Shown in pieces: positions 48,390 through 57,081 of a DNA stretch of 64,000 bases; within the stretch, counting starts at the first letter, position 1, and the number at the start of each line of letters is the position of its first letter. The position numbers and the translations under genes were made by a program. A model generated the notes under the pieces. It searched no databases, was not told where the DNA came from, and was given only the letters and a program-made list of their open reading frames with translations. Origin of the DNA: Marinobacter lipolyticus. GTDB taxonomy: Bacteria; Pseudomonadota; Gammaproteobacteria; Pseudomonadales; Oleiphilaceae. The stretch lies in assembly GCF_018424605.1 (NCBI RefSeq), contig NZ_QTKT01000002.1:372001-436000 (forward strand). Direction: 5' to 3'.

Positions 48390-49415
48390 ATGACAGAAAG
48401 TTGTTACCGTCTGGGCGACATCGCAGCCGAGCTTGGAGCGGAGCTCAAAGGGGATCCGGAAACAAAGATCAGCGGTATCGCCACATTGCAGGCGGCGGTC
48501 CCCGGGCAGATTGCCTTTCTGGCAAATCCGTCCTACGCCCGTTATCTGAAGGATACCCGGGCCTCGGCGGTGATTCTCTCGCCCTCGGTCGCCGAGGATT
48601 CTCCGACCAATGTCCTGTTACTCGATAATCCCTACCTCGGGTATGCTCGCCTCAGTCACTGGTTTGACCCGGCACCACGGCCGCCATCCGGCATCCATCC
48701 AACGGCTGTCGTTGATCCCTCGGCACGTATCTCTGAATCTGCATCAATCGGCCCTCAGGTCGTGGTCGAGGCGCAGGCTGATATTGGTGACGAGGTCATT
48801 GTCGGGGCCGGCTCAGTTGTTGGCGCCCGTTGTCGAATTGGCCCACAGACCGTTTTGCGCCCCCGGGTAACCCTGGCTCACGACACCGTGGTTGGTCAGC
48901 GTTGCCACATTCTCAGTGGCGCGGTGATTGGTTCCGACGGCTTCGGTTTTGCCAACGAGCGGGGTGTCTGGCACCGAATTGCCCAGATCGGCAAGGTGGT
49001 GTTGGGAGACGACGTTGAAGTCGGGGCCAATACCACGATCGATCGTGGTGCCCTGGATGACACCGTGATCGGCAATGGCGTTAAGCTGGATAACCTGATT
49101 CAGATTGCCCATAACGTGCACATTGGTGACCACAGCGCCATGGCCGCGATGGTGGGCATCGCCGGCAGCACCCGCATCGGCAAGCACTGTGTGTTCGGCG
49201 GCGCTTCCGGAGTGGCCGGGCACCTGGAGATCACTGATCAGGTTCACCTCACCGGGATGACCCTGGTGACCGGTGATATACGGGAGCCGGGCGTGTATTC
49301 CTCGGGTACCAGCGCCGACAAGAATCGCCAGTGGCGCAAAAACGCAGTTCGCTTCCGTCAGCTTGATGCGATGGCGCGCAAGCTCAAAGAACTGGAAAAG
49401 AAATCCGAAGGCTGA
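48390..49415 (+). CDS. lpxD: UDP-3-O-(3-hydroxyacyl)glucosamine N-acyltransferase
   Basis: 341 residues from ATG 48390 (the codon before, GTG 48387, is in frame). N-terminal uridine-binding domain includes [13 protein letters not shown]; the hexapeptide-repeat helix includes [13 protein letters not shown] and the catalytic His in [12 protein letters not shown]. Third acyl step of lipid A synthesis. Confidence 0.97.
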   Translation: MTESCYRLGDIAAELGAELKGDPETKISGIATLQAAVPGQIAFLANPSYARYLKDTRASAVILSPSVAEDSPTNVLLLDNPYLGYARLSHWFDPAPRPPSGIHPTAVVDPSARISESASIGPQVVVEAQADIGDEVIVGAGSVVGARCRIGPQTVLRPRVTLAHDTVVGQRCHILSGAVIGSDGFGFANERGVWHRIAQIGKVVLGDDVEVGANTTIDRGALDDTVIGNGVKLDNLIQIAHNVHIGDHSAMAAMVGIAGSTRIGKHCVFGGASGVAGHLEITDQVHLTGMTLVTGDIREPGVYSSGTSADKNRQWRKNAVRFRQLDAMARKLKELEKKSEG

Positions 49416-49426
49416 GGCCGCTAAAG

Positions 49427-49864
49427 ATGATGTACATTGAAGAAATACTGGAATACTTGCCCCATCGGTACCCGTTTTTGCTGGTGGATCGGGTCACGGA
49501 AGTCGAGAAGGGTACATCCATCAAGGGGTACAAGAATATTTCCTTCAACGAGCCGTTCTTTGAGGGCCATTTCCCCAACAAGCCCATCATGCCCGGTGTG
49601 CTGATCATCGAGGCCATGGCACAACTTTCCGGCATTCTGGGTTTTGTGACCGTTGAACGGAAACCCTCTGACGGCGTGGTACAATACCTGGCTGGGTCCA
49701 GTAAGGTGCGTTTCAAGCGCCCCGTGGTGCCGGGAGACCGACTCTGCATGGAGTCGACCTTCATCTCCGGCAAGCGCGGAATCTGGAAATTCGAGTGCCG
49801 GGCACTGGTCGATGGTGAAGTCGTCTGTGTGGCCGACATATTGACCGCTGAGAGAGAAGTTTGA
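49427..49864 (+). CDS. fabZ: 3-hydroxyacyl-[acyl-carrier-protein] dehydratase FabZ
   Basis: 145 residues (ATG 49427 or 49430). Hot-dog fold with the catalytic His in [20 protein letters not shown] and Glu in the same segment; [13 protein letters not shown] begins the fold. It dehydrates hydroxyacyl-ACP in fatty-acid synthesis and competes with LpxA/LpxD for hydroxyacyl-ACP. The stop overlaps lpxA as TGATG. Confidence 0.97.
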   Translation: MMYIEEILEYLPHRYPFLLVDRVTEVEKGTSIKGYKNISFNEPFFEGHFPNKPIMPGVLIIEAMAQLSGILGFVTVERKPSDGVVQYLAGSSKVRFKRPVVPGDRLCMESTFISGKRGIWKFECRALVDGEVVCVADILTAEREV

Positions 49865-50655
49865 TGGCGACAAATGACTGGTCGGGTGTCCATCCTCAAG
49901 CGATTGTAGACCCATCAGCCAAACTGGCGGATAACGTCACCGTTGGTCCCTGGAGCTACATCGGTCCTGATGTGGAAATCGGTGAAGGCACCGAGATCCT
50001 CTCCCATGTCGTTGTAAAGGGGCCAACCCGTATCGGCCGCAACAACCGCATTTTCCAGTTCTCCAGTATCGGAGAAGAGTGCCAGGACAAGAAGTACGCG
50101 GGTGAGCCCACCACGCTGGTGATTGGCAACGATAACGTGATCCGCGAAAACTGCACGATTCATCGCGGCACAGTGCAGGACCGTGGCGAAACCCGTATCG
50201 GCAGCGGCAACCTGTTGATGGCCTATGTGCACGTAGCGCACGACTGCACCGTGGGCGACAACACCATTCTGGCCAACTGCGCGACGCTGGCCGGACACGT
50301 GACCGTTGGAGACTGGGCTATTCTGGGCGGCGGTACCATGGTGCACCAGTTCTGTCATATCGGCCCTCACAGCATGGCCGCCGGTGGCAGCATTGTACTC
50401 AAGGATATTCCGGCGTATGTGATGGCCAGTGGCCAGTCGGCAGCGCCCCACGGTATGAATGTGGAAGGCCTGCGCCGGCGCGGTTTCAGCAAGGAGGTGC
50501 TGCTGATGCTGCGCCGGGCGTACAAGGTTATCTATCGTCAGAGCCTCACCACGGAACAGGCGGTTGAAGAGCTGGAAAAAGCCTATCCGGATATTCCTGA
50601 GGTCCGTCCTCTGATCGATTCACTGCGTGGTGCACACCGCGGCATTATCCGTTAA
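49864..50655 (+). CDS. lpxA: UDP-N-acetylglucosamine acyltransferase
   Basis: 263 residues from ATG 49864, overlapping the fabZ stop. Hexapeptide repeats start VHPQAIVDPSAKLADNVTVG; the catalytic His is in AYVHVAHDCTVGD; ENCTIHRGTVQ is the family landmark. First step of lipid A synthesis. Confidence 0.97.
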   Translation: MATNDWSGVHPQAIVDPSAKLADNVTVGPWSYIGPDVEIGEGTEILSHVVVKGPTRIGRNNRIFQFSSIGEECQDKKYAGEPTTLVIGNDNVIRENCTIHRGTVQDRGETRIGSGNLLMAYVHVAHDCTVGDNTILANCATLAGHVTVGDWAILGGGTMVHQFCHIGPHSMAAGGSIVLKDIPAYVMASGQSAAPHGMNVEGLRRRGFSKEVLLMLRRAYKVIYRQSLTTEQAVEELEKAYPDIPEVRPLIDSLRGAHRGIIR

Positions 50656-50671
50656 TCGGAACGGACCGGTG

Positions 50672-51853
50672 ATGCACCATCCCAGCCCTGCGATCGTCAG
50701 TGATCGGCCGATTACGTTTGGTATCGTGGCCGGCGAAGCGTCCGGCGACATCCTTGGCGCCGGCCTGATCCAGGCTCTCCGCGCCCGTTACCCGAAAGCG
50801 CGTTTTGTGGGAATTGGCGGGGAAGATATGCAAGCCGTCGGCTTTCATTCTCTGATTCCCATGGAGCGACTGTCGGTGATGGGGCTGGTCGAAGTGCTGG
50901 GCCGTATCCGCGAACTGTTCAGTATCCGCGCGCGGCTGATGGAATATTTTCTGGCCACCCCCCCAGATGTCGTCATTGGCATCGACTCCCCTGATTTTAC
51001 CCTTGGCGTTGAACGCCGTTGCCGCGAAGCCGGTATTCCCACGGTACATTACGTCAGCCCGTCGGTCTGGGCCTGGCGCCAGAAGCGGATTTTCAAGATT
51101 GCCAAATCCGTGGATCTGATGCTGACACTCTTTCCTTTTGAAGCGCGATTCTATGAGGACCATAACGTACCGGTCGCATTCGTAGGGCACCCCTTGGCGG
51201 ACCGCATCCCGCTGGAGCCTGACACCCTCGCTGCGCGACGGGCGCTGGGGCTGATCGAGACTCAGCCGGTTCTGGCGATTCTGCCTGGAAGCCGCGGTGG
51301 AGAGGTAGAGCGGCTGGGCAGCCTGTTCCTGTCGGCTGCCCGGGAGATCCAATGTTCCCGCCCGGATCTGCAACTGGTGATTCCCTGCGTGAACCGGGAT
51401 CGGGAAAAGCAGGTGCAGGGGCTGGTGGAAGCCCTCGATGTGGCGTTGCCAGTGACCGTGGTACGCGGGCGCTCGCGTGAGGTGATGGCCGCTGCGGACG
51501 TGGTCCTGCTGGCTTCCGGTACCGCCACGCTTGAAGCCATGCTGTTAAAAAAGCCGATGGTGGTGGGTTACCGGCTGAGCAACGTCAGTTACGCGCTGCT
51601 GTCCCGCCTAGTCAAGGTGCCCCATGTGGCCTTGCCCAATCTGCTCGCGCGGAAGCCGCTGGTACCGGAACTGCTGCAAGACGATGCCACTCCGCAATCC
51701 CTGGGTGCCGCGGTTCTGGAGCGTCTGGAAAACGACGCTGAGCGGGCGCACCTGAAAGAGGCTTTTACCGATTTGCATCATCAGCTCCGGCAGAATGCGG
51801 ATGAGCGGGCTGCGGACGCGATTTCCCGGTTGCTTGAGGAGAGGGCGTCGTGA
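50672..51853 (+). CDS. lpxB: Lipid-A-disaccharide synthase
   Basis: 393 residues from ATG 50672 (GTG 50669 is adjacent). GT19 landmarks: [33 protein letters not shown], and [13 protein letters not shown]. It joins lipid X and UDP-2,3-diacylglucosamine. The stop overlaps rnhB as GTGA. Confidence 0.97.
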   Translation: MHHPSPAIVSDRPITFGIVAGEASGDILGAGLIQALRARYPKARFVGIGGEDMQAVGFHSLIPMERLSVMGLVEVLGRIRELFSIRARLMEYFLATPPDVVIGIDSPDFTLGVERRCREAGIPTVHYVSPSVWAWRQKRIFKIAKSVDLMLTLFPFEARFYEDHNVPVAFVGHPLADRIPLEPDTLAARRALGLIETQPVLAILPGSRGGEVERLGSLFLSAAREIQCSRPDLQLVIPCVNRDREKQVQGLVEALDVALPVTVVRGRSREVMAAADVVLLASGTATLEAMLLKKPMVVGYRLSNVSYALLSRLVKVPHVALPNLLARKPLVPELLQDDATPQSLGAAVLERLENDAERAHLKEAFTDLHHQLRQNADERAADAISRLLEERAS

Positions 51854-52527
51854 GTCGATCGCCGCTGCCACCGTTTGAATGCGCCTATGACGGCTGGCGG
51901 CTGGCCGGTGTGGACGAAGTTGGCCGCGGGCCGTTGATCGGTGCCGTGGTCACCGCTGCGGTCATTCTGGACCCCGCGCGCCCGATTGCCGGGCTGGCCG
52001 ATTCCAAGAAGCTCAGCGAAAAGCGCCGTGAGGCGCTCTACGAGCAGATTATCGAGAACGCTGCCGCCTGGTGCATCGGTCGTGCGGAAGCCGATGAAAT
52101 CGACCGCCTGAACATCTATCAGGCCACCATGGTTGCCATGGAGCGTGCGGTGGCCGGATTAGGCGTCCGGCCGGAGTATGTGCTGGTCGACGGCAACCGC
52201 TGCCCGAAGTGGCACTGGCCATCAGAACCGGTGGTAAAGGGCGATACGCGCGTACAGGCCATCAGTGCCGCGTCCATCATTGCCAAAGTGGTTCGCGACC
52301 GGGAGATGGCGGAGCTGGATGAGCAGTTCCCTGAGTTCGGGCTCGCGAAGCACAAGGGTTACCCGACCCCGGTGCACCTGGAGGCTCTGAACCGTTACGG
52401 CGCTACCGTACATCATCGCCGCTCCTTTCGACCAGTTCAGGAAGCTCTTGATTCCGTGGGGCTTTACCAGGGGCAGGTTGCGGACGAGACGCATTATCCG
52501 ACCGATCTGTTCGAAAATATCGATTGA
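51850..52527 (+). CDS. rnhB: Ribonuclease HII
   Basis: 225 residues from GTG 51850. The DEDD active site shows [15 protein letters not shown] (Asp, Glu), [10 protein letters not shown] (Asp) and a later Asp in [12 protein letters not shown]; the [11 protein letters not shown] segment is typical. It removes RNA from RNA-DNA hybrids and misincorporated ribonucleotides. In E. coli dnaE and accA follow; here an initiator tRNA does, and its promoter covers the rnhB stop codon. Confidence 0.97.
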   Translation: MSRSPLPPFECAYDGWRLAGVDEVGRGPLIGAVVTAAVILDPARPIAGLADSKKLSEKRREALYEQIIENAAAWCIGRAEADEIDRLNIYQATMVAMERAVAGLGVRPEYVLVDGNRCPKWHWPSEPVVKGDTRVQAISAASIIAKVVRDREMAELDEQFPEFGLAKHKGYPTPVHLEALNRYGATVHHRRSFRPVQEALDSVGLYQGQVADETHYPTDLFENID

Positions 52528-52552
52528 CATAGAGCGGGCCAGTCCTTACTAT
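52524..52552 (+). promoter_or_regulatory. Sigma-70 promoter of the initiator tRNA
   Basis: Consensus -35 TTGACA (52524-52529), an exact 17-base spacer and -10 TACTAT (52547-52552), followed by a GC-rich discriminator (ACGCGCACG) typical of stringently controlled stable-RNA promoters. The -35 contains the rnhB stop codon. Confidence 0.88.
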
Positions 52553-52597
52553 ACGCGCACGTTGATCGGGGGCATCCCCGGTAAACAACCAGTTTGA

Positions 52598-52674
<77 letters not shown>

Positions 52675-52680
52675 ATATCG

Positions 52681-52710
52681 AAAAAGGCCGGCTTTATGCT
52701 GGCCTTTTTT
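52681..52710 (+). terminator. Rho-independent terminator of tRNA-fMet
   Basis: AAAAAGGCCGGC pairs with GCTGGCCTTTTT around a five-base loop, with a run of six T. It starts seven bases after the CCA end. Confidence 0.93.
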
Positions 52711-52905
52711 GTGTCTGCCTTTCGGTGATTCTGCTCACCACTTCGTCGTTCCAACCAGCCTCCGGTCTTTCAATTCTTCCGCTTTTTCCCTCCTCGTCTG
52801 TTAAGTTTCTGCCAACAATTTGTCGCCCCTGTTACATCCCTTTGTACATTTGTAAGTCGCCAGCCCCTGGCCTTCCTCTGCGTTACACCGAAAACCCCAT
52901 TAATT

Positions 52906-52919
52906 CAGTCATTTGACTG
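52906..52919. promoter_or_regulatory. Inverted repeat in the lipoprotein upstream region, copy 1
   Basis: CAGTCA and TGACTG form a perfect 6-base inverted repeat around TT. It recurs unchanged in copy 2. A second one (AATTC/GAATT at 53017-53030) lies close to the start codon. Either could be an operator; I see no convincing -35/-10 pair. Confidence 0.35.
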
Positions 52920-53047
52920 GCTTCATTGCTTTTTTCTGTCGAAAAATTGACCATTTTGTAATTAGGAAGATGACGGGTTTCACGTCGATACTTGCTCACG
53001 TTTTATACGATTTAACAATTCTGACGAATTAACAGCAGGTGAAGCTT

Positions 53048-53494
53048 ATGAACCGCGTCATCAAAATGTCACAGATTTCTCTCGCAGCTCTGGTAATGGG
53101 TGTTGTTCTGACTGGTTGTGGGGGCGGCGGCTCTGGTGGCGGCAGCAGCTCCAGCGATTCCGTCAAAACCGGATCGCCGTCACCGGACGGCACCGTTGTA
53201 TCGTCAGTGGTGGGTGATGAGGGCGACCGTACTGCAGATCTGAGCTGGAACGCTCCGATGACCCGCGTCAACAATGAGTCGCTGAAGATGGGTGAGCTGG
53301 CTGGTTACGTGATTACCTACGGTAAGGACCGTGACGATATGAGCGAGACCATCCGCATCGACAGCGCCGCGACCATGGAGTACACCGTCAGCAACCTGGA
53401 TACCGGTACCTGGTACTTCACCATTCAGGCAGAAGACGTAGACGGTCTGATCAGCGATCATTCCGGTATCGTGAGCAAAGAGATCCGCGGCTGA
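53048..53494 (+). CDS. Small FN3-like lipoprotein, copy 1
   Basis: 148 residues from ATG 53048 (GTG 53039 is in frame upstream, but AGGTGA then serves as ribosome site). Lipoprotein signal with lipobox VLTGC, then a Gly/Ser-rich linker (GGGGSGGGSSSSDS). Residues ~55-148 look like one fibronectin type III domain: DRTADLSWNAPMTR, AGYVITYGKDRDDM, and a closing TGTWYFTIQAEDVDGLIS. Likely an exported surface or periplasmic binding module. It differs from copy 2 at only three residues (L/I, G/S, T/A). Confidence 0.85.
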   Translation: MNRVIKMSQISLAALVMGVVLTGCGGGGSGGGSSSSDSVKTGSPSPDGTVVSSVVGDEGDRTADLSWNAPMTRVNNESLKMGELAGYVITYGKDRDDMSETIRIDSAATMEYTVSNLDTGTWYFTIQAEDVDGLISDHSGIVSKEIRG

Positions 53495-53505
53495 TCCAGC
53501 GCTTC

Positions 53506-53731
53506 TCAGGAACTCAGCAAGGGGTTGGCGACAGGCAGTTTGAGAGTAAACGCCGAGCCTTCCCCGAGCGCTGATGAAACAGAACCCCCCCCCGATGCTT
53601 TTCCACCACCGCGTTGACAAACGACAGGCCTAACCCGGTGCCCTGTTGTCCAGCAGCTTGATGCTGTGATTCCGCAATACCACTTTCTTTATAGTGATCC
53701 GTGGAGCGCGCCTGACGGCCCGCACGGAGCG
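53506..53731 (-). pseudogene. Tail of the CHASE2 histidine kinase gene (duplicated remnant)
   Basis: The minus strand reads RAGRQARSTDHY, then GTGLGLSFVNAVVEKHRG, then SSALGEGSAFTLKLPVANP and LLSS-stop. This is the last part of the HATPase domain of the kinase at 54469-57048, with an in-frame 39-base deletion that removes the G1-box helix region and scattered substitutions. It has no start and only ~70 residues. It was carried along when the lipoprotein unit was duplicated. Confidence 0.85.
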
Positions 53732-53748
53732 TTCCGCCTTTCCGCTTT

Positions 53749-54735
53749 TTTCTTCCCCGGCTGTTAAGTTTCTGCCAACAATTTGTCGCCTCTGTTACAT
53801 CCCTTTGTACATTTGTAAGTCGCCGGCCCCCGGCCTTCCTCTGCGTTACACCGAAAACCCCATTAATTCAGTCATTTGACTGGCTTCATTGCTTTTTTCT
53901 GTCGAAAAATTGACCATTTTGTAATTAGGAAGATGACGGGTTTCACGTCGATACTTGCTCACGTTTTATACGATTTAACAATTCTGACGAATTAACAGCA
54001 GGTGAAACTTATGAACCGCGTCATCAAAATGTCACAGATTTCTATCGCAGCTCTGGTAATGGGTGTTGTTCTGACTGGTTGTGGGGGCGGTGGCTCCGGA
54101 AGCGGCAGCAGCTCCAGCGATTCCGTCAAAACCGGATCGCCTTCACCGGACGGTGCAGTTGTATCGTCAGTGGTGGGTGATGAGGGCGACCGTACTGCAG
54201 ATCTGAGCTGGAACGCTCCGATGACCCGCGTCAACAACGAGTCGCTGAAGATGGGTGAGCTGGCTGGTTACGTGATTACCTACGGTAAGGATCGTGACGA
54301 TATGAGCGAGACCATCCGCATCGACAGTGCCGCGACCATGGAGTACACCGTCAGCAACCTGGATACCGGTACCTGGTACTTCACCATTCAGGCAGAAGAC
54401 GTAGACGGTCTGATCAGCGATCATTCCGGTATCGTGAGCAAAGAGATCCGCGGCTGATCCAGCGCTTCTCAGGAACTCAGCAAGGGGTTGGCGACAGGCA
54501 GTTTGAGAGTAAACGCCGAGCCTTCCCCTAGCGCTGAGGAAACCGCAATTTCCCCCCGATGCTTTTCCACCACCACGTTGACAAACGACAGACCCAGCCC
54601 GGTGCCATGGTTGCCAGACAGCTCGCTGCTCTTTTGCCGCCTGTAGCGGTCGAACAGATGAGGAAGTTCCTCAGGCGCAATGCCACTGCCTTCATCGCTG
54701 ACCGTCAGGCAAGCCTGATGGCCCGCACGGAACAC
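53749..54735. repeat. Tandem duplication, copy 2
   Basis: Second copy of the unit described at 52786; its right part is the intact 3' end of the histidine-kinase gene, so the original unit was about 990 bases before the deletion in copy 1. The upstream inverted repeat recurs at 53869-53882. Confidence 0.9.
54011..54457 (+). CDS. Small FN3-like lipoprotein, copy 2
   Basis: 148 residues, near-identical to copy 1, with the same signal, linker and FN3-like domain. The stop lies only 11 bases from the stop of the convergent histidine kinase. Intact reading frames in both copies, set against decay of the kinase tail between them, suggest the protein is maintained by selection or gene conversion (inference). 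Confidence 0.85.
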   Translation: MNRVIKMSQISIAALVMGVVLTGCGGGGSGSGSSSSDSVKTGSPSPDGAVVSSVVGDEGDRTADLSWNAPMTRVNNESLKMGELAGYVITYGKDRDDMSETIRIDSAATMEYTVSNLDTGTWYFTIQAEDVDGLISDHSGIVSKEIRG

Positions 54736-57048
54736 CTGAATGTTGACCGTGGAGTGTCCTGGGCTGTACTGCACCGCATTGGTCAGCAGGTTGATAACCG
54801 CACGTTCCAGTAGTTCCGCGTTACCCCGCAGCCAGAGGTCCTCGGTGCCCTGCAGCACCAGGTGTATGCCTTTCTCTGCAGCCTGTTCGCTCACGCTGTC
54901 CCGGGCGTTCTCAACAATGGCCAGAAACTCACATTCGTAAAAACGGGTTTCGGTCAGCTGCTCCGCACGTGCCAATTGCACGAATTCCTCCGCCAGATGG
55001 TAGCTGCGCCTCGCCAGACGTCCGAGCTGCTCCAGCTGGGCTGGTTCAATGTGCCCCGGGTTGCGCTTCAGCTGCTCGATCAGGGCGAGCTGAGACACCA
55101 GGGGGGAGCGTACATCGTGCGAGATAAAGTCGATCGCCTCCCGGTGCTGACGCTGTTGCTCACGCAGCTCAGAGATGTCGGAAATGTTGGCAATGATTCC
55201 GTTCTGATCGCTTTCCGGCAGGGCGAACGGCGCAAAATGAATCAGAAAATCCTTGTCGCGGATATGAAGGTCCACGGTACGACTCTGCCTTAGGGTCAGC
55301 GTCTCGGAAACCGTTTCGTGCCAGGGCGGGGTTTCGCGGGGATCGTGACCTTCCAGCAGGCGCGCCAGCGGCATGCCGGCAAGGCTGGGCATTGGCTCAC
55401 GGAACCATTCCTCAATGTGGCCGTTGGCGAATCGGATAACCCCCAGTTCGTCAGTCACGATGATTCCGTCAGGCATGCGCTCGAAGCTGCGGCGGATAAA
55501 CTGCTGGAGGTTGTTCAGGCGCTCCGTGGCGAGTCTCACGCGCTCGATTCGTGCCGATATGTTCTCTCTCGGGCGCGCTGCACGCACCGGCTGATCACCA
55601 TTGCCAAGGGTCAACCTGCGCAGATAGCGCTGGATGACTTCGCGGCTGAGGTCATTGGGCAGCAGCAGGCCGAGCACGAACTGCTTGTTGCCCCTTTGCA
55701 GGTGTATCCAGCTCTGGTTGTTGGTGTGAAACCACTGAGACGGTTCCAGCGGCGGCACATCGTTGGCGTCCAGTTCTCTGGCGCTGAGTAATTCGCCGTC
55801 TTCGGACAACCACCATCCCTCCGGTTGCAGGAGTGCCCGGAAGTGCTCCAGCAACTGCGCCGGATGGCGTCGTGAGGGCTCAGGAAGTGACATTTGAGGC
55901 CCTCGGGCCAGGTCATCCAGCTGGCGGTTAAGAAACCGGTTGGTCATCGCAAGGCGCAGGCCGCTGGAGACCGGAAACGCGAAGAACGGCATCAGCAGCG
56001 CGGGCGCAACCGGTAACCACAGCCGCGCCCCAAGAAGCAGCAGGCTATGGGTTGTCACCAGTGCGACGGCGATGGCAAGGCACAGCCCCAGGGTTCGCGT
56101 GGGTCGCATGCGCGGTAATGTCAGCGCCAGCAGCAGGATGGTCAGCAGGGCGACGGCCGTTGATATGGCCCGCGGCAGCGGCGTAATCAGTTGGTCACTG
56201 GTGAGGGCCGAGTAGCTGTTGGCGTGAAATTCGACGCCGGACATGGGCCGGCTCAGTCCCGAAAAAGGGGTGGGCAGGATGTCACCGAACCCTGGCGCGG
56301 TCGCCCCGACAAAGACGGTTTTTCCGGCAAACCGTTCCGGCGATGGCGGCGAGGAAATAACGTCGGTATAGGAGATGGTGGTCAGCGTACCGGCATCGCC
56401 GGCCAGCGGAACCGCCCGGTAGTGTTTGCGGATATTCACGTACGCCGGAATGGGGTCGTTGCCGCCGGCTTCGTACGCGGTGTCGGGGCGAGTGTGGGCC
56501 GCCAGCGCCAGGCTTGGCCAGAGTTGATCACCAAGTCCGTTAAGAAGGTAAAGACCGCGGGCAATGCCATCTTCATCCAGCTCCACGTGGGCATGGCCCA
56601 GTGCATAGGCAGCCGAAGCCAGCGCATTGGTAGGAAGCTGTTCGCTGATCAGATAGTGTCGTGAGGGCGGCGACAGATAGAGCGGCAAGACCACCTTGCC
56701 GTGCTGTGTCATGGCCTCCGCAAGTGCGCCGTCCTCCGGCGACGGCTCGGAAAACAGCACGTCGAACACAATCGTCTCTGCGCCGGCTGCATCCAGCTTG
56801 TCGATCAGTCGTGCATGGATATTGCGGGGCCAGGGCCAGCGACCGATTCGGTCCAGGCTGAGCTCATCGATCGCTACCAGCACCACATCGTCGGCCAGCG
56901 GCGCTGGCCTGGCGGTAATTTCAGCGTCGTAGAGCCAGTAATCGAGGCGCTGGGGCAGCGCGGTAGCCTGCAAAAGCAGCAGGATGGCGAGCAGAGGCAG
57001 GCCCAGAGTCAGGGGGGTCGTTCTTATAGGTAGCCAATCCCTAGTCAT
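54469..57048 (-). CDS. CHASE2-PAS sensor histidine kinase
   Basis: 859 residues. An N-terminal membrane helix (~10-30) is followed by a CHASE2 sensor domain (~40-300; VVLVAIDELSLDRIGRWPWP, FVGATAPGFGD), three membrane helices (~305-370), a linker, a PAS domain (~505-620; DGIIVTDELGVIRFANG), HisKA with DFISHDVRSPLVSQL (phospho-His near 645), and an HATPase domain with NLLTNAVQYSPG, DEGSGIAPEEL and GTGLGLSFVN. CHASE2 faces the periplasm. It is the last gene of an operon with the response regulator (58730) and the LysM/FecR protein, 33 bases after the latter. Confidence 0.93.
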   Translation of the reverse strand: MTRDWLPIRTTPLTLGLPLLAILLLLQATALPQRLDYWLYDAEITARPAPLADDVVLVAIDELSLDRIGRWPWPRNIHARLIDKLDAAGAETIVFDVLFSEPSPEDGALAEAMTQHGKVVLPLYLSPPSRHYLISEQLPTNALASAAYALGHAHVELDEDGIARGLYLLNGLGDQLWPSLALAAHTRPDTAYEAGGNDPIPAYVNIRKHYRAVPLAGDAGTLTTISYTDVISSPPSPERFAGKTVFVGATAPGFGDILPTPFSGLSRPMSGVEFHANSYSALTSDQLITPLPRAISTAVALLTILLLALTLPRMRPTRTLGLCLAIAVALVTTHSLLLLGARLWLPVAPALLMPFFAFPVSSGLRLAMTNRFLNRQLDDLARGPQMSLPEPSRRHPAQLLEHFRALLQPEGWWLSEDGELLSARELDANDVPPLEPSQWFHTNNQSWIHLQRGNKQFVLGLLLPNDLSREVIQRYLRRLTLGNGDQPVRAARPRENISARIERVRLATERLNNLQQFIRRSFERMPDGIIVTDELGVIRFANGHIEEWFREPMPSLAGMPLARLLEGHDPRETPPWHETVSETLTLRQSRTVDLHIRDKDFLIHFAPFALPESDQNGIIANISDISELREQQRQHREAIDFISHDVRSPLVSQLALIEQLKRNPGHIEPAQLEQLGRLARRSYHLAEEFVQLARAEQLTETRFYECEFLAIVENARDSVSEQAAEKGIHLVLQGTEDLWLRGNAELLERAVINLLTNAVQYSPGHSTVNIQVFRAGHQACLTVSDEGSGIAPEELPHLFDRYRRQKSSELSGNHGTGLGLSFVNVVVEKHRGEIAVSSALGEGSAFTLKLPVANPLLSS

Positions 57049-57081
57049 GGGTCCTGCTGTTGGATGTCCGTGTGCAATGGT

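Larger units (their letters stand above)
52786..53748. repeat. Tandem duplication, copy 1
   Basis: A segment with a constant 963-base offset to copy 2 (53749 onward). It holds ~260 bases of upstream DNA, a small lipoprotein gene and a shortened tail of the histidine-kinase gene. Differences are few in the upstream region and gene; the kinase-tail part carries most changes and a 39-base deletion. No ORF other than the lipoprotein is credible in 52711-53047. Confidence 0.9.

Noticed and set aside
53204..53620. Minus-strand open frame across lipoprotein copy 1
   Set aside because: Antisense to the lipoprotein; only its first codons come from the kinase-tail remnant and in another frame.
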